Origin: Thiopseudomonas alkaliphila
GTDB taxonomy: Bacteria; Pseudomonadota; Gammaproteobacteria; Pseudomonadales; Pseudomonadaceae
Reading direction: 5' to 3'
NCBI RefSeq assembly: GCF_001267175.1
Contig: NZ_CP012358.1
Location: 2,293,001-2,357,000, forward strand
DNA: 64,000 nucleotides
The notes below the pieces were generated by a model that worked only from the letters and a program-made list of their open reading frames with translations, ran no database searches and had not been told where the DNA came from. Both the position numbers and the translations under genes were made by a program. Of the stretch, positions 45,432-54,701 are shown piece after piece. Position 1 is the first letter of the stretch. The number at the start of each line of letters is the position of its first letter.

Positions 45432-45439
45432 ATCAATAG

Positions 45440-45465
45440 CGCCCAAGCACTCATTGGCTTGGGCG
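45440..45465 (+). terminator. Probable terminator of putP
   Basis: A 9-bp stem (CGCCCAAGC/GCTTGGGCG) starts 8 bp after the stop codon. It has no T tract. Confidence 0.5.
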
Positions 45466-45565
45466 TTGCGGGTTACTGAGTCGGCGCTTGAGTTGTCATA
45501 TCGCTGTAACTTCAACCACCTAAGCTGTGGCTCATTCCAAGAACCTATTGAGCTAGGAACCCTGT

Positions 45566-47470
45566 ATGAGCCAGTTTGAATTGCAAGATGAGCGTAATCA
45601 TCCACGTCCCGAAACCCCAGAATTTACCCAGATGGTTGAACGGGGTTTATCCCGTCGCCGCTTTTTAGGTGGGGCAGGTGCTGCTTTAGGTGCTGCGGCC
45701 TTTTTTAGTATGACCCCGGTCACCAAAGCGGTTGCGGCAGCCCTAGCGCCTAGCGGCAGCCCGTTATTAGGTTTTAAAGCAGTGGCCGCCAGTACTGCCG
45801 ATACCGTGACCGTGCCAGAAGGTTACCAAGTGAAACGTTTGATTTCTTGGGGCGATCCACTGTTTTCTAAGGTGGCCGCTTTTAGTGATCAGGTGAAAAA
45901 TAATACCGCTGCCGATCAAGCAGGCCAGTTTGGTGATAACACCGATGGCATGAGCTTATTTCCGTTAACCGCTGACAGCGCTATTTTGGCGGTGAATAAC
46001 GAGTACACCAACTATGAGTTGATGTTTGAGCACCAAGGGAAAAATATGAGCGCCGCCGATGTGCGCTATGCTCAAGCGGCCCATGGGGTTTCAGTGCTGA
46101 CCTTAGTTAAGCAAGCAGGCGGCTGGCGGGTACAGCAAGACGGTAAATACAATCGCCGGATTGATGCCAACACGCCGATGCGCATCAGTGGGCCAGCCAA
46201 AGGCCATGCCTTATTGCAAACCCATGCTGACCCTAAAGGCGAGTTAGTTCTAGGCACCTTTAATAACTGCGCCAATGGGCAAACCCCTTGGGGCACTTAT
46301 CTGACCTGTGAAGAAAACTTTAATGGCTATTTTGGCAGTGATCAGCCGCTAGAACTTTCCGAGAGTTTTAAACGTTATGGAATTGCCGCCGAAGATGCCG
46401 GTTACAGCTGGTATAAGTTTGATCAGCGGTTTGATTTAGCTAAAGAACCCAACGAGCCCAATCGTTTTGGCTGGGTAGTGGAGATTGATCCCCATAACCC
46501 CGAATCACAGCCGGTTAAGCGCACGGCTTTAGGCCGCTTTAAGCACGAAAATGCTGAGTTAGTTATCGCCGAAGATGGCCATGTGGTGGTTTATCTAGGG
46601 GATGACGAGCGTGGTGAGCATATTTACCGCTTTGTTAGCCGCGATAAATACAATCCCCAGGATCAGGCCGCCAACCGTGACTTGTTAGATGCCGGTACTT
46701 TATCGGTGGCTAAATTTAACGAAGATGGCAGTGGTCAATGGATTAGCCTAGAGCATGGGCAAAATGGTTTAACCGCAGCTAATGGTTTTGCTAGCCAAGC
46801 CGACATCTTAATTAATACCCGTTTAGCCGCTACCCAAGTGGGAGCTACCACCATGGATCGTCCGGAGTGGGTTGCAGCGCACCCCCACGAGCCGATGGTG
46901 TTCTGTACTCTGACCAACAATAAAAACCGTGGCCTGAAAGACAATCAGCCAGTGGATGGCCCTAATCCACGTGCCGAAAACCACTACGGGCAAATTGTGC
47001 GTTGGGTGCCACGTGCAGGGCAACATACGGCCGAGCAGTTTGACTGGGATTTATTCTTAATTGCGGGTAACCCGACCGTGCATGCGGGCACGCCCTATGC
47101 TGGGTCGAGCAATATTACCGCCGACAACATGTTTAACAGCCCCGATGGCATTACCTTTGATGAGGGTGGGCGGCTGTGGATCCAGTCCGATGGGAACTAT
47201 TCCAACGAAGGCGATTTTGCTGGTCAAGGCAATAACCAAATGCTCTGTGCGGATCCTAAAACCGGAGAGGTGCGCCGTTTCTTAACTGGACCGGTTGCCT
47301 GTGAAATTACTGGATTGGCCTTTAGCCCTGATCAAAAAACGATGTTTGTTGGGGTGCAACATCCGGGTGAGGAATTAGCGCCTTCGCATTTCCCCTTCGG
47401 CGGCAATAGCGTGCCGCGCTCGAGCATTATGCTGGTGACCCGTAAGGATGGCGGGGTGATTGGTGCTTAA
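45566..47470 (+). CDS. phoX: PhoX-family alkaline phosphatase (DUF839)
   Basis: A 634-aa protein exported by the Tat pathway: the signal has SRRRFLGGAGAALGAAAFF at residues about 29-48. The DUF839 beta-propeller shows NNEYTNYELMF near residue 145, TCEENFNGYFG near 245 and EITGLAFSPDQKTMFVGVQHPG near the C-terminus, which supply metal (Ca/Fe) ligands in PhoX. It hydrolyses phosphate esters in the periplasm, probably under phosphate limitation. No Pho box could be identified with certainty. Confidence 0.9.
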   Translation: MSQFELQDERNHPRPETPEFTQMVERGLSRRRFLGGAGAALGAAAFFSMTPVTKAVAAALAPSGSPLLGFKAVAASTADTVTVPEGYQVKRLISWGDPLFSKVAAFSDQVKNNTAADQAGQFGDNTDGMSLFPLTADSAILAVNNEYTNYELMFEHQGKNMSAADVRYAQAAHGVSVLTLVKQAGGWRVQQDGKYNRRIDANTPMRISGPAKGHALLQTHADPKGELVLGTFNNCANGQTPWGTYLTCEENFNGYFGSDQPLELSESFKRYGIAAEDAGYSWYKFDQRFDLAKEPNEPNRFGWVVEIDPHNPESQPVKRTALGRFKHENAELVIAEDGHVVVYLGDDERGEHIYRFVSRDKYNPQDQAANRDLLDAGTLSVAKFNEDGSGQWISLEHGQNGLTAANGFASQADILINTRLAATQVGATTMDRPEWVAAHPHEPMVFCTLTNNKNRGLKDNQPVDGPNPRAENHYGQIVRWVPRAGQHTAEQFDWDLFLIAGNPTVHAGTPYAGSSNITADNMFNSPDGITFDEGGRLWIQSDGNYSNEGDFAGQGNNQMLCADPKTGEVRRFLTGPVACEITGLAFSPDQKTMFVGVQHPGEELAPSHFPFGGNSVPRSSIMLVTRKDGGVIGA

Positions 47471-47563
47471 TTTGGATTGCATAGGGAATTAAGCGCAGGG
47501 AATAAGCATTAGGGAAATAACCTAAGGGTATAGGTAGTGGCATCGGTTAGGGAAGAAGGATGC

Positions 47564-47589
47564 AAGCGGGCAAGGAAGCCCGCTTTTTT
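47564..47589 (+). terminator. Terminator of phoX
   Basis: An 8-bp perfect stem (AAGCGGGC/GCCCGCTT), a 6-base loop and six T residues. The 167 bp from here to waaF show no further structure. Confidence 0.9.
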
Positions 47590-47756
47590 GTGCCTGGGTA
47601 AAACTAAATGAGTGTACTTTCCTCCCTTTGGGCTGCTTGAGTCCTGTTGCCCTTGGCTGTGGTTTAGAAACATTGAAAACAAGAAAAAAACCAGATTCAG
47701 TGGCATAATCGAGCCTTTCTTTGGATTACTACCCTTTGAGTACAGACAAGCGGCCG

Positions 47757-48803
47757 ATGAATATTCTTATTGTTGGACCAAGCTGGGTTGGCGATATGGT
47801 CATGGCGCAAACCCTATTCATAGCCTTAAAACAGCAGCATCCAGACTGTCAGATCGATGTGTTAGCGCCTAATTGGAGCCGTCCGCTGCTAGAGCGGATG
47901 CCCGAAGTGCGTCAAGCCCTTAGTTTTCCTTTAGGGCATGGGGTGTTGGACTTGAAAACCCGGCGCCAATTGGGACAGCAGCTGAAAAATCAATACGATC
48001 AGGCGATTTTGCTGCCTAACTCGTTAAAGTCTGCGCTGACGCCATTTTTTGCTCGTATTCCTAAGCGCACTGGCTGGAAGGGTGAAATGCGCTACGGTTT
48101 ATTGAATGACCTGCGCCATCTGGATAAAGACCGCTACCCCTTAATGATTGAGCGCTTTATGGCGCTGGCTTACGCACCAGGTACCGAGCTACCTAAACCT
48201 TATCCGCGTCCGAGCTTACATATTGATCCGGCCCAGCGGCAGCAGGCATTAACAGAACTTAACCTAGTACTGGATCGTCCCGTGCTGGCGCTGTGTCCTG
48301 GGGCCGAGTTTGGTGAGGCCAAGCGTTGGCCTGCGTCAGCCTATGCGGAAGTGGCCGAGGCTAAAATTCGCCAAGGCTGGCAGGTGTGGATCTTTGGTTC
48401 AGAAAAAGATCACCTCAGTGGTGAGCATATTCAACAGCTGTTGATTCCTGGGTTACGTGAAGAAGTGACGAATATTGCCGGTCAAACCTCCCTCGCCCAA
48501 GCGATTGATTTAATGTCCTGCGCTGAGGCAGTGGTAAGTAATGACTCGGGATTAATGCACGTGGCCGCGGCCCTGAACCGACCTTTGGTGGCGGTATACG
48601 GCTCAACTTCACCGGACTTTACTCCGCCCTTAGCCGATCAAGTCGAAATTGTTCGTTTAGGCTTAGATTGCAGTCCTTGTTTTCAGCGTACCTGTCGCTT
48701 TGGTCATTATGACTGCTTGAAAAATCTACCAGCGAGTTTGGTGATTGCTGCTTTAGAGCGTTTAACAGTGACGCCGATTCAATTGCAAGAGAGCGAACTG
48801 TAG
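47757..48803 (+). CDS. waaF: LPS heptosyltransferase II
   Basis: A 348-aa cytoplasmic-face GT9 enzyme that adds the second heptose to the LPS inner core. N-terminus MNILIVGPSWVGDMVMAQTL is typical. Further motifs are CPGAEFGEAKRWP (about 180) and VSNDSGLMHVAAALNRPLVA (about 260). Start chosen at 47757 because family members begin at MNIL; the longer frame would add 12 non-conserved residues. First gene of the LPS core operon, overlapping waaC by one base. Confidence 0.95.
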   Translation: MNILIVGPSWVGDMVMAQTLFIALKQQHPDCQIDVLAPNWSRPLLERMPEVRQALSFPLGHGVLDLKTRRQLGQQLKNQYDQAILLPNSLKSALTPFFARIPKRTGWKGEMRYGLLNDLRHLDKDRYPLMIERFMALAYAPGTELPKPYPRPSLHIDPAQRQQALTELNLVLDRPVLALCPGAEFGEAKRWPASAYAEVAEAKIRQGWQVWIFGSEKDHLSGEHIQQLLIPGLREEVTNIAGQTSLAQAIDLMSCAEAVVSNDSGLMHVAAALNRPLVAVYGSTSPDFTPPLADQVEIVRLGLDCSPCFQRTCRFGHYDCLKNLPASLVIAALERLTVTPIQLQESEL

Positions 48804-49819
48804 TGCGTGTGTTATTAATTAAAACCTCGTCGTTGGGCGATGTAATTCATACCTTGCCTGCATTAACCGATGCCCAGCGAGCCATACCTGGCATTCAGTT
48901 TGATTGGGTAGTGGAAGAAGGCTTTGCCGAAATCCCCAGTTGGCACCCCGCAGTGGCAGAAGTGATTCCCGTAGCGATTCGACGCTGGCGCAAACAGCTG
49001 TGGCAAACCTACAAAAGTGGTGAGTGGCGGGCCCTAAAGCAGCGGATTAAACAGCAGTCTTATGATTTAACCATTGATGCCCAAGGGTTACTCAAAAGTG
49101 CTTGGCTGACGCGTTTTAACTTAGCGCCAGTGGCCGGCTTTGATAAACAGTCGGCGCGCGAATCTGTGGCCAGTTATTTTTATGATGCCAAATATCAGGT
49201 GGCAACGGATCTCCACGCAGTTGAGCGAACCCGGCGTCTATTTGCTTTGGCACTGGGTTATTCGATTACCGGCAAGGCCGCCGAGTATGGGTTGCAAACG
49301 CGGCATAAAGCGCTTGCCCAGCCTTACGTGATGTTCTTACATGGCACCACTTGGCCAAGCAAGCACTGGCCAGAGCAGTATTGGCGACACCTAGCTGAGC
49401 AGCTTAATAGCCAAGGGATCGCCGTGCACCTCGCTTGGGGGAATGCTGCCGAGCAGCAGCGGGCCGAGCGGATTGCCCATGAACTGGAGCAGGTTACTGT
49501 GTTACCGCAGTTAAACTTGGCCGGGGTGGCCGATGAAATTGCCAATGCTACCGCCTGTGTAGCCGTTGATACCGGACTTGGGCATTTAGCCGCAGCGTTA
49601 GATGTACCAACCATCTCATTGTATGGTCCCACCTTACCGGGGCGAGTTGGCGCCTATGGCAAGGGGCAAATTCATTTATGTGCCGAGCATCCGTTAGCCG
49701 GTAAAGGTGATCGCCAATTACCGTGCTTTGATGACCTTACCCCCGATAAGGTGCTGCAGCATTTACAGCCCTTACTCCAGCCCACCACCGGGAGCGCTGC
49801 TCCCACCGCTAGTGAGTAA
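48803..49819 (+). CDS. waaC: LPS heptosyltransferase I
   Basis: A 338-aa GT9 enzyme that transfers the first heptose to the Kdo of lipid A. The N-terminus, VLLIKTSSLGDVIHTLPALT, is the WaaC signature; HGTTWPSKHWP (about 184) and AVDTGLGHLAAAL (about 251) follow. A GTG start overlaps the waaF stop by one base, giving tight coupling. Confidence 0.95.
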   Translation: MRVLLIKTSSLGDVIHTLPALTDAQRAIPGIQFDWVVEEGFAEIPSWHPAVAEVIPVAIRRWRKQLWQTYKSGEWRALKQRIKQQSYDLTIDAQGLLKSAWLTRFNLAPVAGFDKQSARESVASYFYDAKYQVATDLHAVERTRRLFALALGYSITGKAAEYGLQTRHKALAQPYVMFLHGTTWPSKHWPEQYWRHLAEQLNSQGIAVHLAWGNAAEQQRAERIAHELEQVTVLPQLNLAGVADEIANATACVAVDTGLGHLAAALDVPTISLYGPTLPGRVGAYGKGQIHLCAEHPLAGKGDRQLPCFDDLTPDKVLQHLQPLLQPTTGSAAPTASE

Positions 49820-49822
49820 TTC

Positions 49823-50944
49823 ATGCAGCTCGCCTTTATTTTATATAAGTACTTTCCCTTTGGTGGTTTGCAGCGCGATTTTATGCGCATCGCCTTAGAG
49901 TGCCAGCGCCGCGGCCATCACATACGGGTCTATACCTTAATTTGGGAAGGCGAAATTCCTCCAGGGTTTGATGTGCGGATTCCGCAAGTTAAAGCGTGGG
50001 CTAATCATCGGCGTAATCAGAAGTTTTATCAGTGGCTGCAGGCCGATATGGCTCAGTCGCCAGTGGATCGGGTGATAGGTTTTAACAAAATGCCCGGACT
50101 CGATTGGTATTACGCTGCCGATGGCTGCTATGAAGACAAAGCCCAAACTCTGCGTAACCCTTGGTACAAATACAGCGGCCGTTATAAGCACTTTGCCGCC
50201 TATGAGCGGGCGGTATTTGCCCCAGAGCACGCCACCGAGATCTTAATGATTTCTGAAGTGCAGCAGCCGTTATTTATCAAGCATTATCAAACCCAAGCTG
50301 AGCGCTTTCATCTATTGCCACCGGGGATTGCCACCGATCGTCAGGCTCCCGCCAATGCTGCCGAGCTACGTGCAGCTTTTCGCCAAGAGTTTCAGCTGGC
50401 CGATGATCAGTTATTACTCCTGCAGGTAGGTTCTGGCTTTAAAACCAAAGGCTTGGACCGCAGTTTAAAGGCCTTGGCCAGTTTGCCAGCAGCGCTTAAG
50501 GCTAAAACTCGGTTTATTGTGATTGGGCAAGATGACCCCAAACCTTTTTTATTGCAGATTAAGGCGCTGGGATTATCCCAGCAGGTGCAGATTTTAAAAG
50601 GGCGCAGCGATATTCCGCGGTTTTTATTGGGTGCTGATTTATTGATTCACCCAGCCTATAACGAAAATACCGGTACCGTGTTATTAGAAGCCTTGGTCGC
50701 CGGGCTGCCGGTATTGGTCACCGATATTTGTGGCTATGCCCACTACATTAGCGAAGCCGATGCTGGACGGGTATTGCCTAGCCCATTTCAGCAGGTGGCG
50801 CTGAATCAGGCTCTAGCTGAAATATTGGAAAATGACTCGGCGCGGCTGCGTTGGTCACAGAATGGGGTAAACTACGGGCAAACGGCTGACTTATATTCGA
50901 TGCCCGAATACGCAGCTGACCTTATTCTTGCGGAGCCAGCATGA
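49823..50944 (+). CDS. waaG: LPS core glycosyltransferase WaaG
   Basis: A 373-aa GT4 enzyme that adds the first hexose to heptose II of the core. Signatures are LYKYFPFGGLQRDFMRIA at the start, QVGSGFKTKGLDRSL (about 195) and HPAYNENTGTVLLEALVAGL (about 275). It follows waaC by 3 bp and overlaps the kinase gene by 4 bp. In Pseudomonas the equivalent enzyme works just after WaaC/WaaF. Confidence 0.94.
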   Translation: MQLAFILYKYFPFGGLQRDFMRIALECQRRGHHIRVYTLIWEGEIPPGFDVRIPQVKAWANHRRNQKFYQWLQADMAQSPVDRVIGFNKMPGLDWYYAADGCYEDKAQTLRNPWYKYSGRYKHFAAYERAVFAPEHATEILMISEVQQPLFIKHYQTQAERFHLLPPGIATDRQAPANAAELRAAFRQEFQLADDQLLLLQVGSGFKTKGLDRSLKALASLPAALKAKTRFIVIGQDDPKPFLLQIKALGLSQQVQILKGRSDIPRFLLGADLLIHPAYNENTGTVLLEALVAGLPVLVTDICGYAHYISEADAGRVLPSPFQQVALNQALAEILENDSARLRWSQNGVNYGQTADLYSMPEYAADLILAEPA

Positions 50945-51747
50945 GTTTATTGTTACAGGCACCTTTTAACCAATTATGGCAGGGACAAGATCCTTTTACT
51001 GCGGTTGAGCAGCTGCAAGGTGAGGTGTACCGTGAACTAGAAGGGCGGCGAACCCTACGTACCGAAGTGGCGGGTGCCGGTTACTTTGTTAAAATTCACC
51101 GCGGTATTGGCTGGGGTGAAATTATTAAAAACTTGCTAACGGCTAAGTTACCGGTCTTAGGTGCCGAGCAAGAATTGCAAGCAATCAAGCGCCTGACCCA
51201 AGCCCAAGTGCCGACCATGACCGCCGTGGCCTATGGTAAGCGCGGGCTTAATCCAGCCCGCCAGCACTCATTTATCATTACCGAAGAGTTAGCGCCAACC
51301 ATTAGTTTGGAAGACTACTCCCTTAACTGGCAGAACCAGCCACCGGAGCCTGCATTAAAGCGTGCGCTGATTCAGCGAGTCGCTGAGATGGTGGGGGCGA
51401 TGCACCGGGCCGGAGTGAATCACCGCGATTGCTATATTTGCCATTTTTTATTGCATACCGATCAGCCAATTCGTGCCGAGCAGTTTCGCTTATCGGTGAT
51501 TGATTTGCATCGCGCGCAAACCCGTGCGCGCACTCCGGTGCGCTGGCGCAACAAAGACCTTGCCGCGCTGTATTTTTCGGCCTTAGAAATTGGCTTAACC
51601 GAGCGCGATAAATTGCGCTTTTTGCGCCATTATTTTCAGCAGCCATTACGTCAGGTCTTGGCTCAAGAAGCTAAGCTGTTGGCTTGGTTACAAGTAAAGG
51701 CCGATAAACTGTATCAGCGTAAACAGCGTTATGGAGATGCGCTCTAA
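50941..51747 (+). CDS. waaP: LPS core heptose kinase
   Basis: A 268-aa protein-kinase-fold enzyme that phosphorylates heptose I. The catalytic loop is GVNHRDCYICHFLL (HRD, about 158), and the metal Asp is in LSVIDLHRAQTR (about 189). WaaP is essential in P. aeruginosa and needed for LPS transport. It overlaps waaG and the next gene (4 and 1 bp), within one operon. Confidence 0.94.
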   Translation: MSLLLQAPFNQLWQGQDPFTAVEQLQGEVYRELEGRRTLRTEVAGAGYFVKIHRGIGWGEIIKNLLTAKLPVLGAEQELQAIKRLTQAQVPTMTAVAYGKRGLNPARQHSFIITEELAPTISLEDYSLNWQNQPPEPALKRALIQRVAEMVGAMHRAGVNHRDCYICHFLLHTDQPIRAEQFRLSVIDLHRAQTRARTPVRWRNKDLAALYFSALEIGLTERDKLRFLRHYFQQPLRQVLAQEAKLLAWLQVKADKLYQRKQRYGDAL

Positions 51748-52478
51748 TGCTGTGGCAGTTAAGCGCGGAGTATCAGTCGCTGGCAGCAGAGTTTGGCAGC
51801 TTAGAGGCGGTGTTTGCTCTTGAGGGTGAGCGCATTACCCATGATCCTATTTCTGAGCTAATAAAAGTCACTCGCCAAGGGGTGGATTTTTATGTCAAAC
51901 GCTACCGCAATAATGGCAAAGGGCTAAGGGCTTGGTTGCCGACCACGCGGATTCAGGCCGAGTGGCAGAACTTACAACGCTTTAAACAGTGGGGCATTGC
52001 CACGGCCGAGGTGATTGCCTATGGCCAAGAACGGCGTTATGGCAAGTTTATCCGCGGCGCGATGATTACCCGCGGATTGCCTGGCACTGCAGATTTAGCG
52101 CATTTGGCCAATCAGCAAGATCCACGCTTACAAGACCCGCAGTGGGTAGCACAGGTCAGTCAGCAGGTAGCTGAAATGACCCGCATTTTGCATCAACACC
52201 GTTTTGCCCACAATGATTTAAAGTGGCGTAACTTATTGGTTAATCAACAGGGCAAAGTGTTTTTAATTGATTGTCCCACTGGACGTTTTTGGTGCTGGCC
52301 ATTTTTACAGCGGCGGTTGATTAAAGATTTAGCCTGCCTTGATAAAGTGGCCAGTGAGCAATTATCTCGCACCCAGCGTTTGCGCTTTTATTTGGCCTAC
52401 CGCCAGCAATCACGGTTAACGCGGCAAGATAAAGGCTACATTAGACAAATTGTGCATTATTTTAAGGGGCGCGAATGA
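51747..52478 (+). CDS. LPS core kinase, RfaP/InaA type
   Basis: A 243-aa kinase-fold protein. HNDLKWRNLLV (about 154) is the catalytic loop and FLIDCPTGRF (about 171) resembles the DFG-type metal site. This matches the PA5008-type second kinase beside waaP in Pseudomonas, proposed to phosphorylate another core heptose position. Overlaps: 1 bp with waaP and 4 bp with the next. Confidence 0.85.
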   Translation: MLWQLSAEYQSLAAEFGSLEAVFALEGERITHDPISELIKVTRQGVDFYVKRYRNNGKGLRAWLPTTRIQAEWQNLQRFKQWGIATAEVIAYGQERRYGKFIRGAMITRGLPGTADLAHLANQQDPRLQDPQWVAQVSQQVAEMTRILHQHRFAHNDLKWRNLLVNQQGKVFLIDCPTGRFWCWPFLQRRLIKDLACLDKVASEQLSRTQRLRFYLAYRQQSRLTRQDKGYIRQIVHYFKGRE

Positions 52479-53224
52479 ACGCTTATATCAATCCCAGCGC
52501 ACAGCCGTTATTGGCTAAGCATCAGTTAGATAGTTTTGAGGCGCTGTGGAACCTTGAACTCGAGCCAGTAGACGAGCCCAACGTATTACGCGGTGGTTAC
52601 AGTATTGTGTGCCGCTTAGAGTTAGATGGCCAAGTGTTTTACCTTAAGCGTCAGCGTAATCATTTAACCCGCAGTTGGTGCCATCCCTTAGGCGAGCCGA
52701 CCTTTGCCCGTGAGCTGCGTAATATTCAACGCTATCAAGCCTTGGGTATTCCAACCATAGAGCCGGCCTTTTTTGCTCAGCGTAAGGTATCAGGGGAAAA
52801 ACAAGCTATTTTACTGACCTATGCCTTAACCGACTGGCAGGATCTAGATCACTGGCTGAGCCGTTATCCTGAGTTACCCGTTGAGCAACAAGTTGCCATG
52901 GTAGAAGCATGTGCCGATTTAATTGCCCGTTTGCATCAGGGGCGTTTAATGCATAGCTGCTTATACCCCAAGCATGTGTTTTTACAGCAGCAGGGGGCGG
53001 GTTTTAAAGCCTGTTTAATTGATTTAGAGAAAACCAGAGCTTTTCGTTTAGCCCAGCAAGACCGAGTAAAAGATTTAGATACGTTGTTTCGCCGTGTCGG
53101 GCAACGTTGGGGCGAAACGGAGATGCGTACGTTTTTGCAGCGTTATTTAACCAAGCCCTACAACTTAGAGCAGTGGATGTTGCGTTTAGCTAAGCGCCGA
53201 GTTGAGAAGGAAAGTCGCCGATGA
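52475..53224 (+). CDS. InaA-type LPS kinase-fold protein with altered catalytic loop
   Basis: A 249-aa protein of the lipopolysaccharide kinase (Kdo/WaaP) family. The usual H-x-D of the catalytic loop appears as LMHSCLYPKHVFLQ (about 168): the Asp is replaced by Cys, though K and H remain. ACLIDLEKTRAF (about 188) keeps the metal Asp. This H-S-x-x-P-K form may be a standing feature of the InaA subfamily. Activity needs testing. It overlaps both neighbours by 4 bp. Confidence 0.82.
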   Translation: MNAYINPSAQPLLAKHQLDSFEALWNLELEPVDEPNVLRGGYSIVCRLELDGQVFYLKRQRNHLTRSWCHPLGEPTFARELRNIQRYQALGIPTIEPAFFAQRKVSGEKQAILLTYALTDWQDLDHWLSRYPELPVEQQVAMVEACADLIARLHQGRLMHSCLYPKHVFLQQQGAGFKACLIDLEKTRAFRLAQQDRVKDLDTLFRRVGQRWGETEMRTFLQRYLTKPYNLEQWMLRLAKRRVEKESRR

Positions 53225-54690
53225 GTTTTGCTTTGCTCAAAGGTCGAGCCCCCCAGTTACCTTTGGCATTACCCTTAGCTGATCAGTCGCAGTTAAGCAT
53301 TCAGCGCTGGTTGCGGGTGTTACCTAACCGCCGTTATGTGGGGCTAGCGAAGTGGCAAGGGCAAGCGGTGGTCATCAAAATTTTTACTGGCCGTAAAGCC
53401 GCGGCTGCTTATCAAGCTGAGATTGCCGGCTTCAGTGCCTTACAGGCTCAAGCCATTAACTGCCCCGAGGTATTACAGCATCACCAAGCCGGGCCAGAGT
53501 TAGCCTGGGTTATCAGTGCTTACCTGGATCAAACCCAAAGCTTAGCCGAGGCTTGGCAACAGGTGGCCAGCGAAGCCTACTTAACAGAGGCTCAAGAGTG
53601 TGTGCTGGGCCGCGCCTTAGTGACCATCGCCGAGATGCACCTTAAGGGCCTGTGGCAGGCAGACTTACATCTGGATAACTTTTTAACCAATGGTCGGCAG
53701 TTATGGGTGGTGGATGCAGGTAGCATTCAGCAGCAAGAATTAGGTGAGCCGATCACCCGTGAGGCTGCGCTGGCTAATCTGGCGGTGTTTTTTGCCCAGT
53801 TACCCAATGGCTTAGCGCCCTATTTAGAGCAATTGCTGGTGCACTATATTTTAGTTAATAGCACCCATGCTTTGCCGATTGAGCGCCTAGAAGCGGAAAT
53901 TGCCAAAATTAAGCGGTGGCGGTTAAAGGATTATTTACATAAAACCGCCCGCGATTGCAGCCTGTTCAGTGTCCAGCGTTCGTTATGTAAGCTGCAGGCA
54001 GTGTGGCGTCAGGCCTTGCCTGAGTTACAGCCGGTGTTGGCCAATCCTGATCAGTTGATTGCCCAAGGCCATATTTATAAAACCGGTGGCGCGGCGACCG
54101 TGGCTAAGGTTGAGTATTCTGCCGGTGGGCGGGTAACGCCACTGGTGATTAAGCGTTACAACATTAAGCACTTAGCCCATTGGTTAAAACGTTTTTGGCG
54201 GCCGAGTCGTGCTTGGCATAGTTGGCAGGCGGCCAATCGCTTAGAGTTTTTAGGTATTCCCACGCCAAAAGCATTGGCGGTGATTGAGCAGCGTTGGCTG
54301 GGGTTACGTGGGCCGGCGTGGTTTATTACTGAATATTGCGCCGGACAGGATATAATCGCCCACTTTGCGCCTTATCTGCAGCCAGCGGCAGGGGCAGAAA
54401 AAATGCCGCCAGAAGCGATGTTACAGGCGCTAGATCAACTGTTTGCGCTGTTAATCCGTGAGAGAATTAGTCACGGAGATTTAAAAGGGCACAATATTTT
54501 TTGGCAGCACAATCAATGGTGTTTGATTGATTTAGACGCCATGCAGCAGCATCAGCGTTTGGCCAGTTTTCAACGGGCGTATGCCAAAGATCGGGCGCGC
54601 TTCTTACGCAACTGGCCGGCAGAGAGTACACTTTACCAATTATTAGATCAGCGTTTGCCGCAGGCAGAAACGCTTAGCGAAGAACACTAA
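53221..54690 (+). CDS. Tandem kinase-fold LPS core protein
   Basis: A 489-aa protein with two kinase-like halves: first loop LWQADLHLDNFLTN (about 142) with LWVVDAGSI; second RISHGDLKGHNIFW (about 420) with CLIDLDAM. The size and position resemble PA5006 in the P. aeruginosa core operon. Both halves keep the catalytic Asp, so both could be active on the inner core. It overlaps the previous gene by 4 bp and precedes the carbamoyltransferase by 11 bp. Confidence 0.82.
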   Translation: MSFALLKGRAPQLPLALPLADQSQLSIQRWLRVLPNRRYVGLAKWQGQAVVIKIFTGRKAAAAYQAEIAGFSALQAQAINCPEVLQHHQAGPELAWVISAYLDQTQSLAEAWQQVASEAYLTEAQECVLGRALVTIAEMHLKGLWQADLHLDNFLTNGRQLWVVDAGSIQQQELGEPITREAALANLAVFFAQLPNGLAPYLEQLLVHYILVNSTHALPIERLEAEIAKIKRWRLKDYLHKTARDCSLFSVQRSLCKLQAVWRQALPELQPVLANPDQLIAQGHIYKTGGAATVAKVEYSAGGRVTPLVIKRYNIKHLAHWLKRFWRPSRAWHSWQAANRLEFLGIPTPKALAVIEQRWLGLRGPAWFITEYCAGQDIIAHFAPYLQPAAGAEKMPPEAMLQALDQLFALLIRERISHGDLKGHNIFWQHNQWCLIDLDAMQQHQRLASFQRAYAKDRARFLRNWPAESTLYQLLDQRLPQAETLSEEH

Positions 54691-54701
54691 GAGGCAATTT
54701 C

